Source: Fimousia sp036311565
Lineage (GTDB): Bacteria > Bacillota > Clostridia > Lachnospirales > Lachnospiraceae
Assembly (NCBI GenBank): GCA_036311565.1
Contig: JAXJPR010000029.1
Coordinates: 1 to 64,000, forward strand
DNA length: 64,000 nt
Direction of reading: 5' to 3'
Shown here: one piece after another, positions 8,117 through 17,446 of the stretch
Position numbering within the stretch: position 1 is the stretch's first letter
Layout of the letters: each line of letters opens with the position of its first letter
Translations under genes and position numbers: made by a program
The notes under the pieces: generated by a model
What the model was told of the DNA's origin: nothing
Database searches by the model: none
What the model saw: the letters and a program-made list of their open reading frames with translations, nothing else

Positions 8117-8467
8117 ATGAGAAAAGAAAATTCGAATGAAGCGGGAGAAATTCTAACAGCAATAGAAAATTATGTCAAAGGAATCTCCTTTTCTGTTAAT
8201 GAATTAAAATGTGTGCCAGACCACAGAGGATGTTTTCGAAGAGGCGGAAAGTGGTTTACATATGTTACGGATGAACACGCAGTTTGCATGATGAATGGTC
8301 CATATAACGTACATGGGGTGATTTGTGCCAGCCTCAAAAGCCTGCATGCAAAAAACACAGGCTATCAATGGGCAAGCGAGGAAGAACAACAGGTTTATAT
8401 AAATAATCATTTCCGAAGTCTTCAAGAAATTGATGTGTACATGGAAACATATAAGAAGAAAGATTAA
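8117..8467 (+). CDS. Hypothetical protein, 116 aa
   Basis: A small soluble protein with no signal peptide or membrane helix, starting 39 nt after the LRR gene, probably in the same transcript. A central GGKWFTYVTDEHAVC strand pair, followed by an Asn/His-rich stretch and a C-terminal amphipathic region (LQEIDVYMETYKKKD), is loosely reminiscent of small immunity proteins of polymorphic toxin systems. That is a weak resemblance only. SD-like AGAGAAGATGG precedes the ATG. I do not recognise the family. Confidence 0.6.
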   Translation: MRKENSNEAGEILTAIENYVKGISFSVNELKCVPDHRGCFRRGGKWFTYVTDEHAVCMMNGPYNVHGVICASLKSLHAKNTGYQWASEEEQQVYINNHFRSLQEIDVYMETYKKKD

Positions 8468-8496
8468 GTATAAAATTTTTCTATTTACAGATACTA
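8467..8496 (+). promoter_or_regulatory. Sigma-G-like promoter of spoVT
   Basis: AGTATA (8467-8472), a 17-bp spacer and GATACTA (8490-8496) resemble the forespore sigma-G consensus (TGMATA, CATAMTA). They sit 43 nt before the spoVT ATG. spoVT is sigma-G-dependent in Bacillus, which fits. Confidence 0.45.
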
Positions 8497-8539
8497 TTTC
8501 CAACTAAGGAAAAGTACAGTAAATGGAGGAATTTTTAAT

Positions 8540-9070
8540 ATGAAAGCAACAGGAATTGTACGCCGTATCGATGATCTGGGACGGGTAGTCGTTCCAAAAG
8601 AAATACGACGAACTTTAAGAATACGTGAAGGAGATCCCTTAGAAATTTTTACAGACCGGGATGGCGAAATTATTTTAAAAAAATATTCTCCTATCGGAGA
8701 ATTAGGGTCTTTTGCCCAGCAGTTTTGCGAAGCTGCTTCTCAAATATTAAATACTACCGTATGTGTCAGTGACCACGATACCTTTCTCGCTGCTGCTGGC
8801 CCAGACAAAAAAATGTTTTTTGGAAAAATGGTTCATAAGTCTTTAGAAACTTTTATTCAAGAACGAAGAACCGCTTCTACAAAATCAGATGAGACAAATT
8901 TTCCGTCGCTCATCGATTCTGTAGAACTTCTTTCCAAAAAACAAATTGCCGCTACTATTATCTGCCAGGGAGATGCAATTGGCAGTATAATCATATTAAA
9001 CCAAGATAATGATGAAGCTTTAAGCGTAGCAAAAACTGGTGCACTTTTTTTAGGAAAGCAAATGGAATAA
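8540..9070 (+). CDS. spoVT: Stage V sporulation protein T, AbrB-type regulator
   Basis: A 176-aa protein. Residues 1-50 are a SpoVT/AbrB swapped-hairpin DNA-binding domain (GIVRRIDDLGRVVVPKEIRR, then TLRIREGDPLEIF). Residues about 60-175 form the GAF-like C-terminal domain found in SpoVT. The length matches B. subtilis SpoVT (178 aa). It is a tetrameric regulator of forespore genes and of spore germination properties. GGAGG lies 10 nt upstream of the ATG. The gene ends in a bidirectional terminator shared with uvrA. Confidence 0.93.
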   Translation: MKATGIVRRIDDLGRVVVPKEIRRTLRIREGDPLEIFTDRDGEIILKKYSPIGELGSFAQQFCEAASQILNTTVCVSDHDTFLAAAGPDKKMFFGKMVHKSLETFIQERRTASTKSDETNFPSLIDSVELLSKKQIAATIICQGDAIGSIIILNQDNDEALSVAKTGALFLGKQME

Positions 9071-9074
9071 TAGG

Positions 9075-9115
9075 AAAAGCAGCTGAGAATCCTGTATTCA
9101 TCAGCTGCTTTTGTT
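9075..9115. terminator. Bidirectional terminator between spoVT and uvrA
   Basis: Perfect 12-bp arms AAAAGCAGCTGA (9075-9086) and TCAGCTGCTTTT (9101-9112) with a 14-nt loop lie between two convergent genes. Confidence 0.8.
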
Positions 9116-9117
9116 AT

Positions 9118-11940
9118 TTAATTGAGATACTTCTTCAAGAACTGTCCCGTATAAGATTCTTTAACTTCACAAATTTCTTCTGGTGTTCCCTGAGCAATGA
9201 CTGTTCCGCCGCCATCGCCACCTTCTGGCCCCATATCAATAATATAATCTGCTGTCTTAATTACTTCCAGATTATGCTCAATAACAACAACGGTATTTCC
9301 ACCTTCACTCAGCTTTCTTAAAATATCTACCAGTTTATGAACATCCGCAAAATGGAGTCCTGTGGTAGGTTCATCCAGAATATAAATGGTCTTCCCTGTA
9401 CTTCTTCTGCTTAATTCTGTAGCAAGTTTGATTCTTTGTGCTTCTCCCCCTGATAATGTTGTGGATGGCTGCCCTAAACAAATATAAGATAACCCTACGT
9501 CATATAAAGTCTTGATCTTTCGATAAATACTTGGTACATTTTCAAAGAATTTACATGCTTCTTCTACGGTCATATCCAGTACATCATAAATACTCTTCCC
9601 TTTGTATCTTACTTCCAGCGTTTCTCTATTATAACGTTTTCCATTGCACACTTCACATGGTACATAAACATCTGGAAGAAAATGCATCTCAATCTTAATA
9701 ATTCCATCGCCGCTGCAGGCTTCACAGCGGCCGCCTTTTTTATTAAAGCTAAAACGCCCCTTATTATATCCTCTGGCTTTTGCATCCTTGGTCATGGCAA
9801 ATAATTCCCGAATCTGATCAAATACACCTGTGTAAGTCGCTGGGTTTGACCTTGGTGTCCGTCCAATTGGAGACTGATCAATGGCAATAATTTTATCCAA
9901 CTGCTGGACACCTTCCATCCCTTTGTGGGCTCCTGCTTTTATTTTGGCACGATTCAAATCCTTTGCCAGCCTTTTATATACAATACTATTAATTAATGAA
10001 CTTTTCCCTGATCCAGATACACCGGTTACACAAGTCATAACTCCCAGAGGAATTTCTACATCAATATTCTTTAAATTGTTTTGTGCTGCTCCCAGTACTT
10101 TTAAAAACCCTGTTGGCTTCTTACGCTCAGCTGGTACCGGAATCTTAATTTTTCCGCTTAAATATGCACCGGTAATAGAATTTGGTGCTTTCATAATCTC
10201 CTCTGGAGTGCCTTGCGCAACAACCTCTCCTCCATGCTCACCTGCTCCCGGACCAATATCTACAATATGATCTGCTGCTAACATAGTATCTTCATCATGC
10301 TCTACAACAATTAATGTATTTCCCAGATCCTTTAAATTTTTAAGCGTTTTGATCAACTTGTCATTATCTCTTTGATGAAGCCCAATACTTGGTTCATCTA
10401 AAATGTAAGCAACCCCCACCAATCCGCTTCCAATCTGGGTCGCAAGACGAATTCTCTGTGCTTCTCCGCCTGATAGCGTTCCGGTAGCCCGGGATAGAGA
10501 CAAATATTCCAGTCCTACATCCATCAAAAATCCTATTCTTGCATGAATTTCCTTTAAAATCTGGGCACCAATGAGTTTTTGGCGATCTGTTAGCCGAATT
10601 TCTTTAAAAAAGTCTGCAATCTTGCCAATGTTCATATCACAAAGCTGAGCAATGTTTAATCCACCTACTGTTACTGCAAGTGAAGTGGCTTTTAATCGTT
10701 GTCCATGGCAGGTATCACAAGGTGTTACTGTCATATATGCTTCATATTCTGCCTTCATTCGCTCAGATGATTCCCGGTAACGTCTCTGAACATTCTTGAT
10801 CAGCCCATCAAAAGCTACATCATAAACTCCTTCGCCCCTTTGTCCTTTATAATATACTTTTACCGAATGTCCATTGGTTCCATAAAGAATAATATTTCTT
10901 GCTTCTTCACTCATTTCATTAAATGGCATGTTTAAATCAAACTGATATTCTTTTGCAAGTGCATCTAAAATTGCTCTGGTATAACTTTTCTTATCCGTAC
11001 AGGATTGCCATCCCATAACGGCAATTGCACCATCTGCAATGCTAAGAGATGGATCTGGAATCATCAGCTCCACATCAAATTCCATCTTATATCCCAGTCC
11101 AAAGCAGTCCGGACAGGCTCCAAATGGATTATTAAAAGAAAAGCTTCTTGGCTCCACTTCCTCTATGCTGATGCCGCAGTCTGGACAAGAAAAACTCTGA
11201 CTAAAGTGCAGTTCTTCTCCTCCAATCACATCCACGATCAGTAATCCATCTGCTAGATCAAGAACTGTCTCAATAGAATCTGCCAGGCGCTTTTCGATAC
11301 CTTCTCGGACCACCAGGCGGTCTACAACAACTTCTATTATGTGCTTTTTATTTTTGTCCAGATTGATTTCTTCTGACAAGTCATATAAATTTCCATCGAT
11401 TCTTGCGCGAACAAACCCATTTCTCTTAATCTTTTCTAATAACTTTATATGCTGTCCCTTTCTTCCTTTTACAATTGGTGCCAACAGTTGAAATCTGGTC
11501 CGTTCTGGAAGTTTCATAATGGTATCCACCATCTGATCTACTGTCTGTCTGCTAATGACCTTTCCACATTTTGGGCAATGGGGAATTCCAATTCTTGCAT
11601 ACAATAATCTAAGATAATCATAAATTTCTGTTACCGTACCTACAGTGGAACGGGGATTGCGATTGGTCGTTTTCTGGTCAATCGAAATAGCCGGAGACAA
11701 GCCCTGGATATTTTCAACATCCGGCTTTTCCATCTGTCCTAAGAACTGTCTTGCATAAGAGGACAAAGATTCCATATATCTTCTCTGTCCTTCTGCATAA
11801 ATGGTATCAAAAGCCAAAGAGGATTTTCCTGATCCACTTAAACCTGTCAGTACCACAAATTGATCTCTTGGAATTTCTATATCAATATTCTTTAGATTAT
11901 GTTCTTTGGCACCGCGGATTTTTATTACATCTTTCTTCAT
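9118..11940 (-). CDS. uvrA: Excinuclease ABC subunit UvrA
   Basis: A 940-aa ABC-type ATPase for nucleotide excision repair. Two Walker A motifs (GLSGSGKSSLAFD near the N-terminus, GVSGSGKSSLIN in the second half), two LSGGEAQRI signatures, two DEP Walker B motifs and Cys-pair zinc fingers (CPKCGK, CPDCG..CPDCFG, CEACSGDG..CEVCNGKR) are all present, so the protein looks intact. The open frame starts at 11955, but GGAGAG sits at ideal distance from the internal ATG at 11940 and gives the canonical 940 aa. It lies 41 nt downstream of uvrB on the same strand, so it forms an operon with uvrB. UvrA scans DNA for bulky lesions and loads UvrB. Confidence 0.98.
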   Translation of the reverse strand: MKKDVIKIRGAKEHNLKNIDIEIPRDQFVVLTGLSGSGKSSLAFDTIYAEGQRRYMESLSSYARQFLGQMEKPDVENIQGLSPAISIDQKTTNRNPRSTVGTVTEIYDYLRLLYARIGIPHCPKCGKVISRQTVDQMVDTIMKLPERTRFQLLAPIVKGRKGQHIKLLEKIKRNGFVRARIDGNLYDLSEEINLDKNKKHIIEVVVDRLVVREGIEKRLADSIETVLDLADGLLIVDVIGGEELHFSQSFSCPDCGISIEEVEPRSFSFNNPFGACPDCFGLGYKMEFDVELMIPDPSLSIADGAIAVMGWQSCTDKKSYTRAILDALAKEYQFDLNMPFNEMSEEARNIILYGTNGHSVKVYYKGQRGEGVYDVAFDGLIKNVQRRYRESSERMKAEYEAYMTVTPCDTCHGQRLKATSLAVTVGGLNIAQLCDMNIGKIADFFKEIRLTDRQKLIGAQILKEIHARIGFLMDVGLEYLSLSRATGTLSGGEAQRIRLATQIGSGLVGVAYILDEPSIGLHQRDNDKLIKTLKNLKDLGNTLIVVEHDEDTMLAADHIVDIGPGAGEHGGEVVAQGTPEEIMKAPNSITGAYLSGKIKIPVPAERKKPTGFLKVLGAAQNNLKNIDVEIPLGVMTCVTGVSGSGKSSLINSIVYKRLAKDLNRAKIKAGAHKGMEGVQQLDKIIAIDQSPIGRTPRSNPATYTGVFDQIRELFAMTKDAKARGYNKGRFSFNKKGGRCEACSGDGIIKIEMHFLPDVYVPCEVCNGKRYNRETLEVRYKGKSIYDVLDMTVEEACKFFENVPSIYRKIKTLYDVGLSYICLGQPSTTLSGGEAQRIKLATELSRRSTGKTIYILDEPTTGLHFADVHKLVDILRKLSEGGNTVVVIEHNLEVIKTADYIIDMGPEGGDGGGTVIAQGTPEEICEVKESYTGQFLKKYLN

Positions 11941-11981
11941 TTTACTTCTCTCCATTTTACATGTATATTATCTGCACTTTT

Positions 11982-13967
11982 TTACAAATCATAATCTCGA
12001 AGTGCAACCTTAAATTCTTTTAATTCATCCCTTAGTTTTGCGGCTTCTTCAAAATTCAATTCTGCCGCAGCCTGGTTCATCTTCTTCGTCCATTTCTGAA
12101 TCGCTTCTTTTAATTCCTTCTTATTCATAGATTCGATTTCTTTTGTTTCTTCTTTTACAGCTGGTGCATCATCAGATACTTTAATCAAATCTCTGACTTC
12201 TTTTTTAATAGTTTTTGGAATAATACCATGTTCTTTATTATATTCATCCTGAATTCTTCTTCTTCTTCTGGTTTCACTAATGGCCGCATTCATGGAATCC
12301 GTCATTTTATCCGCATACATAATGACTCTTCCCTTTGCATTTCGTGCTGCACGTCCAATTGTCTGCACAAGCGACGTCTCTGAACGTAAAAATCCTTCTT
12401 TATCTGCATCTAAAATAGTTACCAGCGTGATTTCTGGAATATCAAGTCCCTCTCTTAACAGGTTAATTCCGACCAGTACGTCAAAAACACCCATGCGAAG
12501 GTCTCTGACAATTTCAATTCTCTCCAGCGTATCAATATCGGAATGCAGATACTTTACTTTCACATCATTCTCTCTAAGATAATCTGTTAAATCTTCTGCC
12601 ATCCGTTTTGTCAGCGTTGTGACTAGAATCTTATTCCCATCTTCTACTTCTTTATGAATCTCAGAAAGCAGATCATCAATCTGTCCTTTGATTGGCCGTA
12701 CAAAAACTTCTGGATCCAGAAGTCCTGTTGGACGAATGATCTGCTCTGCACGAAGCAGTTCATGTTCCTGCTCATAAACATTTGGTGTCGCAGATACAAA
12801 TAACATCTGATCGATCTTAGATTCAAATTCTTCAAAATTCAATGGTCTGTTATCCAGTGCCGATGGCAGGCGGAATCCATACTCCACCAGTGTCGTCTTT
12901 CTAGAACGGTCTCCTGCATACATACCACGGACCTGTGGAACCGTAATATGAGATTCATCTACCATAATAAGAAAGTCATCTCCAAAGAAATCCACAAGGG
13001 TATTGGGCGTCGCTCCTGGTTCAAGACCTGCCAGATGTCTGGAATAGTTTTCAATTCCAGAACAAAATCCAGTTTCCTTTAACATTTCAATATCAAAGTT
13101 CGTTCGTTCCGCAATCCTTTGCGCTTCCAGCAACTGATCATTTTCCTTAAAATAAGCGACCCGCTCTGCCAACTCTGCTTTTATGGTCTCAATGGCGTGA
13201 TTCATCTGTTCTTCCGGCACCGCATAATGAGATGCTGGAAAAATGGCTGCAAAATTTAATGTTTTCTTCATTTCTCCAGTTAAAATATCAAACTGTACAA
13301 TCCGGTCAATTTCATCACCAAAGAACTCTACGCGGATAGCATCCTCAAACGTAGATACTGGAAGAATCTCCAGTACGTCTCCTTTTACGCGGAAAGAACC
13401 CCTTTTAAAGTCCAGTTCATTTCGTACATATTGGATATTAATTAATTCCTCTATAACCTGATCTCTGTCCTTAATCATTCCTGGACGAAGAGAAATCATC
13501 ATTTCTTCATAACTTTTTCGGTCCCCAATCCCATAAATACAGGATACACTGGATACTACGATGACGTCTTTACGCTCAATCAATGCAGCTGTGGCACTAT
13601 GGCGCAATTTATCAATTTCATCATTTACCGCAGAATCTTTTTCAATATAGGTATCTGTAGATGGCACATAAGCTTCTGGCTGATAGTAATCATAGTAGGA
13701 TACAAAATACTCCACCGCATTCTCCGGGAAGAACTCCTTGAATTCGCTGTACAATTGCGCCGCTAGTGTTTTATTATGTGCAATTACTAATGTTGGCTTA
13801 TTTAACTGTGCTATCACATTAGCCATGGTAAATGTCTTACCAGAGCCGGTAACTCCAAGTAATGTCTGGAATTGATTTCCCTCTTTAAATCCCTGCACAA
13901 GCTCTTCAATCGCTTGTGGCTGGTCTCCAGTCGGAGCATATTCAGAATGTAATATAAACTTATCCAT
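11982..13967 (-). CDS. uvrB: Excinuclease ABC subunit UvrB
   Basis: A 661-aa DNA helicase-like damage verifier. It has Walker A GVTGSGKTFT near residue 40, the beta-hairpin region with VSYYDYYQPEAYVP, helicase motifs including DESH and QTIGRAARN, and a C-terminal UVR domain (about 620-655) that contacts UvrC. The start at the ATG 13967 is chosen because AGGAGG lies 7 nt before it; the frame is open to 13985. It is first gene of the uvrBA pair. No LexA-type box was recognised upstream in 13968-14040. Confidence 0.98.
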   Translation of the reverse strand: MDKFILHSEYAPTGDQPQAIEELVQGFKEGNQFQTLLGVTGSGKTFTMANVIAQLNKPTLVIAHNKTLAAQLYSEFKEFFPENAVEYFVSYYDYYQPEAYVPSTDTYIEKDSAVNDEIDKLRHSATAALIERKDVIVVSSVSCIYGIGDRKSYEEMMISLRPGMIKDRDQVIEELINIQYVRNELDFKRGSFRVKGDVLEILPVSTFEDAIRVEFFGDEIDRIVQFDILTGEMKKTLNFAAIFPASHYAVPEEQMNHAIETIKAELAERVAYFKENDQLLEAQRIAERTNFDIEMLKETGFCSGIENYSRHLAGLEPGATPNTLVDFFGDDFLIMVDESHITVPQVRGMYAGDRSRKTTLVEYGFRLPSALDNRPLNFEEFESKIDQMLFVSATPNVYEQEHELLRAEQIIRPTGLLDPEVFVRPIKGQIDDLLSEIHKEVEDGNKILVTTLTKRMAEDLTDYLRENDVKVKYLHSDIDTLERIEIVRDLRMGVFDVLVGINLLREGLDIPEITLVTILDADKEGFLRSETSLVQTIGRAARNAKGRVIMYADKMTDSMNAAISETRRRRRIQDEYNKEHGIIPKTIKKEVRDLIKVSDDAPAVKEETKEIESMNKKELKEAIQKWTKKMNQAAAELNFEEAAKLRDELKEFKVALRDYDL

Positions 13968-14041
13968 GGAAAACCTCCTTTTCACGTATTTGCTATGATT
14001 ACTATTATTTATTTACCTTCTTTCGCCACATTATATCAAAG

Positions 14042-14090
14042 TATAAAAAAAAAGTACAGTCTAAATCAAACATTTGTTCTGTACTTTTCT
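14042..14090 (-). terminator. Terminator of the S41 peptidase gene
   Basis: Arms AAAAGTACAG (14050-14059) and CTGTACTTTT (14079-14088). Read on the minus strand, the hairpin is followed by nine Ts. Confidence 0.8.
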
Positions 14091-14101
14091 TTTCTTCATT
14101 T

Positions 14102-15289
14102 TTATTTCTTTTCTAAAACTTCTAATGCTTTCTGCAGCTGATTATCTTCTGATTTTTTAATTTCTGTCTGATCTTTTAATGTTTCTTTTAATTCCACTTC
14201 TACATCTGGTTCAATTCCTTTCTTATGGATATTTCGGCCTTTTGGTGTATAGTAATTAGAAATCGTGAGTTTTACTGCAGATCCATCTCCCATCTGGAAG
14301 ATATTTTGTACAATCCCTTTTCCATAACTGGTCGTTCCCACAATCGTTCCAGCATCATAATCCTGAATTGCTCCAGCCAGAATTTCAGAAGCACTGGCAC
14401 TGTTTTCGTTAATCAATACTGCAATCGGCTGTTCTACACATTCCTCTGTTTTTGCTTCATATTCGCTTCGATCACCATTTTTATCTTCTGTATATACAAT
14501 CATTCCTGTTGGAAGAATCATATCCGCAATGTCTGTTACAGCACTTAATAATCCACCTGGATTATCTCTTAAGTCCAAAACTAATTTTTTCATTCCCTTT
14601 TCATTTAAATCTCCCAATGCTTCATCAAATTGTTCTACTGTAACTTCATTAAATTCTGTAATTTTAATATATCCTACTTGATTTTCCAGCATTTCGTATT
14701 CTACCGTTGGATTTTGGATTTCCTGTCTCTTTAATATATAATCTTTTTCTTTTCCGTCTCTTAAAAACGTCAATGTTACTTTTGTGCCTTCTTTTCCTTT
14801 TACTTTGGATACTACACTAGTCAGTTCTTCATCTGCTGCAATTTCTTCTCCTTCTACCTTTGTAAGAATATCTCCAGCCTTAATTCCTGCTTTTGCAGCC
14901 GGTCCATCTTTCATAGGTTTTACTACAGTAATGGCATTGGTTTCTGTATCTTGTGTTAATACAATTCCTACTCCACTAAAAACTCCTTCTGAAGATTCCT
15001 GTACGGATTCATATTCTTCTTTTGTGTAATAAACAGAATACGGATCATCCAGTCCTGCGACCATTCCTTTATAAGTATATTCTGTTATTTCCTCTTCATC
15101 CACTTCATCAAGATAATATTCATCTATAATTGTTTTTAATTGCTTCATTTTATAAGAATTAGCAATTCCATCATCATTGCTGAACACAAATACTTTCAAC
15201 ATAATTCCTTCCGCAATACAGACAATAAGCAATAATACAATCAAAATATCTCTCACTAAATTTTTTAATTTAAATTTACCTTTTCGCAT
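14102..15289 (-). CDS. S41-family C-terminal processing peptidase (CtpA/CtpB-like)
   Basis: A 395-aa membrane-anchored serine protease. It has an N-terminal membrane segment (about 13-35), a PDZ domain (about 95-185, GVGIVLTQDT...GIKAGDILTKVEGEEI) and a peptidase S41 core with the Ser/Lys dyad in NSASASEI (296-303) and SYGKG (Lys324). The family cleaves proteins at exposed C-termini outside the membrane. In spore formers the CtpB member activates pro-sigma-K processing, but which subtype this is cannot be told from sequence alone. SD GGAAGGAG precedes the ATG. It is monocistronic between two terminators. Confidence 0.93.
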   Translation of the reverse strand: MRKGKFKLKNLVRDILIVLLLIVCIAEGIMLKVFVFSNDDGIANSYKMKQLKTIIDEYYLDEVDEEEITEYTYKGMVAGLDDPYSVYYTKEEYESVQESSEGVFSGVGIVLTQDTETNAITVVKPMKDGPAAKAGIKAGDILTKVEGEEIAADEELTSVVSKVKGKEGTKVTLTFLRDGKEKDYILKRQEIQNPTVEYEMLENQVGYIKITEFNEVTVEQFDEALGDLNEKGMKKLVLDLRDNPGGLLSAVTDIADMILPTGMIVYTEDKNGDRSEYEAKTEECVEQPIAVLINENSASASEILAGAIQDYDAGTIVGTTSYGKGIVQNIFQMGDGSAVKLTISNYYTPKGRNIHKKGIEPDVEVELKETLKDQTEIKKSEDNQLQKALEVLEKK

Positions 15290-15326
15290 TTTTACTCCTT
15301 CCAGGAAAACAAAGCCTCTGACATAT

Positions 15327-15357
15327 TAAAAAGGGACTTTTCGTATGAAAAATCCCT
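15327..15357 (-). terminator. Terminator of the PucR-type regulator gene
   Basis: GGGACTTTT (15333-15341) pairs with AAAAATCCC (15348-15356) with one mismatch. On the minus strand five Ts follow. Confidence 0.55.
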
Positions 15358-15426
15358 CCCCAATACCTTTTATTCTCTTATTTTACGCAGTAAAAACCAC
15401 GCTTATTCTTTACCAATCATAATATG

Positions 15427-16515
15427 TTAAAATTCAATGCTTTCCATATATTTCATATATTTTACGACCATAAGTGCAATCTTGAATGTAATAGCATCTT
15501 CAAACACTCTTAAATCCAGATTCGTTTGTTTTTGTAATTTGTCCAGGCGATAAACGAGTGTATTACGATGGATGTACAATTGTCTGGATGTTTCAGAAAC
15601 ATTCAAACTATTTTCAAAGAATTTATTAATGGTTGCCAATGTTTCTTCATCAAAATCATCCGGTGATTTTCCTTCAAAAATCTCATGAATAAACATCTTA
15701 CATAATGGCAGCGGTAACTGATAAATCAAACGTCCAATTCCTAAATGACTGTATGCTACCACATTCTGATCTTCATAGAAAATCTTTCCGACTGCCAGTG
15801 CCATCTTCGCTTCTTTGTAAGAACGGGAAACTTCCTTAATTTCATCTACAACTGTTCCAAAAGCAATGTTAATCTTTGGCGCATCTCCCATGCTCAGCAT
15901 ATCTACGATTACATTCGCAGTTTTATAAAAATCGTCATAATCCTCTCCCGGTTTTACCTCACGAACTAAGATAATATTCTTTTCATCGACAGCTGTAATA
16001 AAGTCTCTGGATTTTGTAGCAAATAACCCTCTGACTGTTTCTAAAGCATTACTGTCTTTGTCTTTTTTTGTTTCGATGATATACACTAGACGCTTCACAT
16101 CGGTATCTATGTGCAGCTTTTTCGCACGATTATAAATATCCACCAATAATAAGTTGTCTAAAAGAAGATTCTTTATAAAGTTATCTTTATCAAAACGTTC
16201 TTTATATGCGACTAATAAATTCTGAATCTGAAATGCTGCTAATTTGCCAACCATATAAACATCATCAGATTCTCCTTTTACCAAAATAATGTATTCTAAT
16301 TGATTTTCATCAAACACTTTAAAAAATTGATGCCCCTGCATCATCTGACTTTCTGCCAATGACTGGGCAAAGATCAGTACAGATTCTACATATTCGCTGA
16401 CATCTGATATCGTACTCGCCAGTGCTTTGCCTTCCGTATTCATGACACATAAATCCGTTCTGGAAATCGCCTTAATTCCGTCCACAGTATCCTGCAAAAT
16501 TTGGTTTGATATCAT
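15427..16515 (-). CDS. PucR/CdaR-family helix-turn-helix regulator
   Basis: A 362-aa protein. The N-terminal ~125 residues form a putative sugar-diacid recognition-type domain (MISNQILQDTVDGI, then KAISRTDLCVMN). The middle is the GGDEF-like CdaR region, and the C-terminal 60 residues are the PucR HTH_30 domain (NVSETSRQLYIHRNTLVYRL). The family activates catabolic genes in response to small organic acids such as glycerate or glucarate. The inducer here is unknown. The frame is open to 16533, but AGGAAGTG is well placed only for the ATG at 16515. It is monocistronic, with no catabolic operon adjacent. Confidence 0.85.
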   Translation of the reverse strand: MISNQILQDTVDGIKAISRTDLCVMNTEGKALASTISDVSEYVESVLIFAQSLAESQMMQGHQFFKVFDENQLEYIILVKGESDDVYMVGKLAAFQIQNLLVAYKERFDKDNFIKNLLLDNLLLVDIYNRAKKLHIDTDVKRLVYIIETKKDKDSNALETVRGLFATKSRDFITAVDEKNIILVREVKPGEDYDDFYKTANVIVDMLSMGDAPKINIAFGTVVDEIKEVSRSYKEAKMALAVGKIFYEDQNVVAYSHLGIGRLIYQLPLPLCKMFIHEIFEGKSPDDFDEETLATINKFFENSLNVSETSRQLYIHRNTLVYRLDKLQKQTNLDLRVFEDAITFKIALMVVKYMKYMESIEF

Positions 16516-16565
16516 TTTTTCACTTCCTTTCATGTCTACTAATACTATACAGCATATTTACCAAA

Positions 16566-16602
16566 AAAAAAAGAGAAGATTTTTATTTTCTTCTCTTTTT
16601 TA
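16566..16602 (-). terminator. Terminator downstream of the WecG/TagA-like gene
   Basis: AAGAGAAGA (16571-16579) pairs with TCTTCTCTT (16589-16597), flanked by an A8 run that becomes a T-run on the minus strand. Confidence 0.65.
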
Positions 16603-16700
16603 TACAAATATTCCAATTTAGTTTTGTATATTCTTCCCAAACATTAGGTTTTCGCTGTAAAATAGCATTGTGATTTTTTCCATTTTATGGTTTTTCTTCG

Positions 16701-17420
16701 CTATTTTTCTTGTTCCCGTTCCTCATTCAGTTTCTGCCAAAATTCATTTTCAATTGCCTCTTTACCTAAATGCAATCGCTTCATCAACCACTTTACAATC
16801 ACAGGCGAATCTTTTTCACCTTTTTCTTCCTGAAAAATGTGTTGATATACTGTCTCCGAACTGATGCACAGCTTTGTACTCAGGGTTTCTTTATGAGCCA
16901 ATAACAACTCTTTTTGTTTTGACAGATCAACTAATGGTAATACCATATCTGGAAAATATCCATTGATGGTATTCACAAGAGCCTCCATCTCCTCTTCTCC
17001 GGTTTCTTCAAAAACAACCCCATCCACCTTCAATCCTGGATAATCTTCTTCCAAATGAATTATTACTTTTTCACATTGTTCCTGAGTATCACATAAGACA
17101 CAAAGATGTCTTTTTTCGTCGGCTAACAACATCAAAATACTATCCAGATACTTTTCCTGAAAGCTTCCTTCTGATGCCTTATTCACCGCTTCTTCCACAT
17201 TATGATCTCCTGGTAGAATCAGATTTGCAATTTTTGTGAATTTTTTTGTCTCTTTTTCCACCTGACTTTCCATGGCTAATTGGGCACCAGCTAAAATAAT
17301 AAAGTTAAAATAATCATTATCAAGATAAGTTTTGGATATTTCAACTGCACGAGAAACAGAAACAGAATCCACCATTATTCCTAAAACAGGAACAATTCTA
17401 TGATCGTTCTGTATTTCCAT
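16701..17420 (-). CDS. Divergent WecG/TagA/CpsF-like glycosyltransferase family protein
   Basis: A 239-aa soluble protein. The N-terminus (VPVLGIMVDSVSVSRAVEIS) and the following hydrophobic strand resemble the start of WecG/TagA enzymes, in which a short motif is followed by a strand ending in an Asn/Ala-Gln dipeptide. Further on, LILPGDHNVEEAV sits where those enzymes have a PDG-type loop, but the match is degraded. TagA transfers ManNAc in wall teichoic acid linkage synthesis; activity here is uncertain. It is 26 nt downstream of the LytR_C membrane gene and likely cotranscribed, consistent with an envelope role. It could instead be a catalytically dead relative. Confidence 0.5.
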   Translation of the reverse strand: MEIQNDHRIVPVLGIMVDSVSVSRAVEISKTYLDNDYFNFIILAGAQLAMESQVEKETKKFTKIANLILPGDHNVEEAVNKASEGSFQEKYLDSILMLLADEKRHLCVLCDTQEQCEKVIIHLEEDYPGLKVDGVVFEETGEEEMEALVNTINGYFPDMVLPLVDLSKQKELLLAHKETLSTKLCISSETVYQHIFQEEKGEKDSPVIVKWLMKRLHLGKEAIENEFWQKLNEEREQEK

Positions 17421-17446
17421 AGTGTATTTGATCTCCTTATTCTTTC

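Noticed and set aside
9881..10270. 129-aa plus-strand frame inside uvrA
   Set aside because: Pro/Ser-rich shadow of conserved uvrA codons.
15427..16515. Sugar-diacid catabolic operon partner for the PucR/CdaR regulator
   Set aside because: No glycerate or glucarate genes lie nearby, so the target cannot be named.
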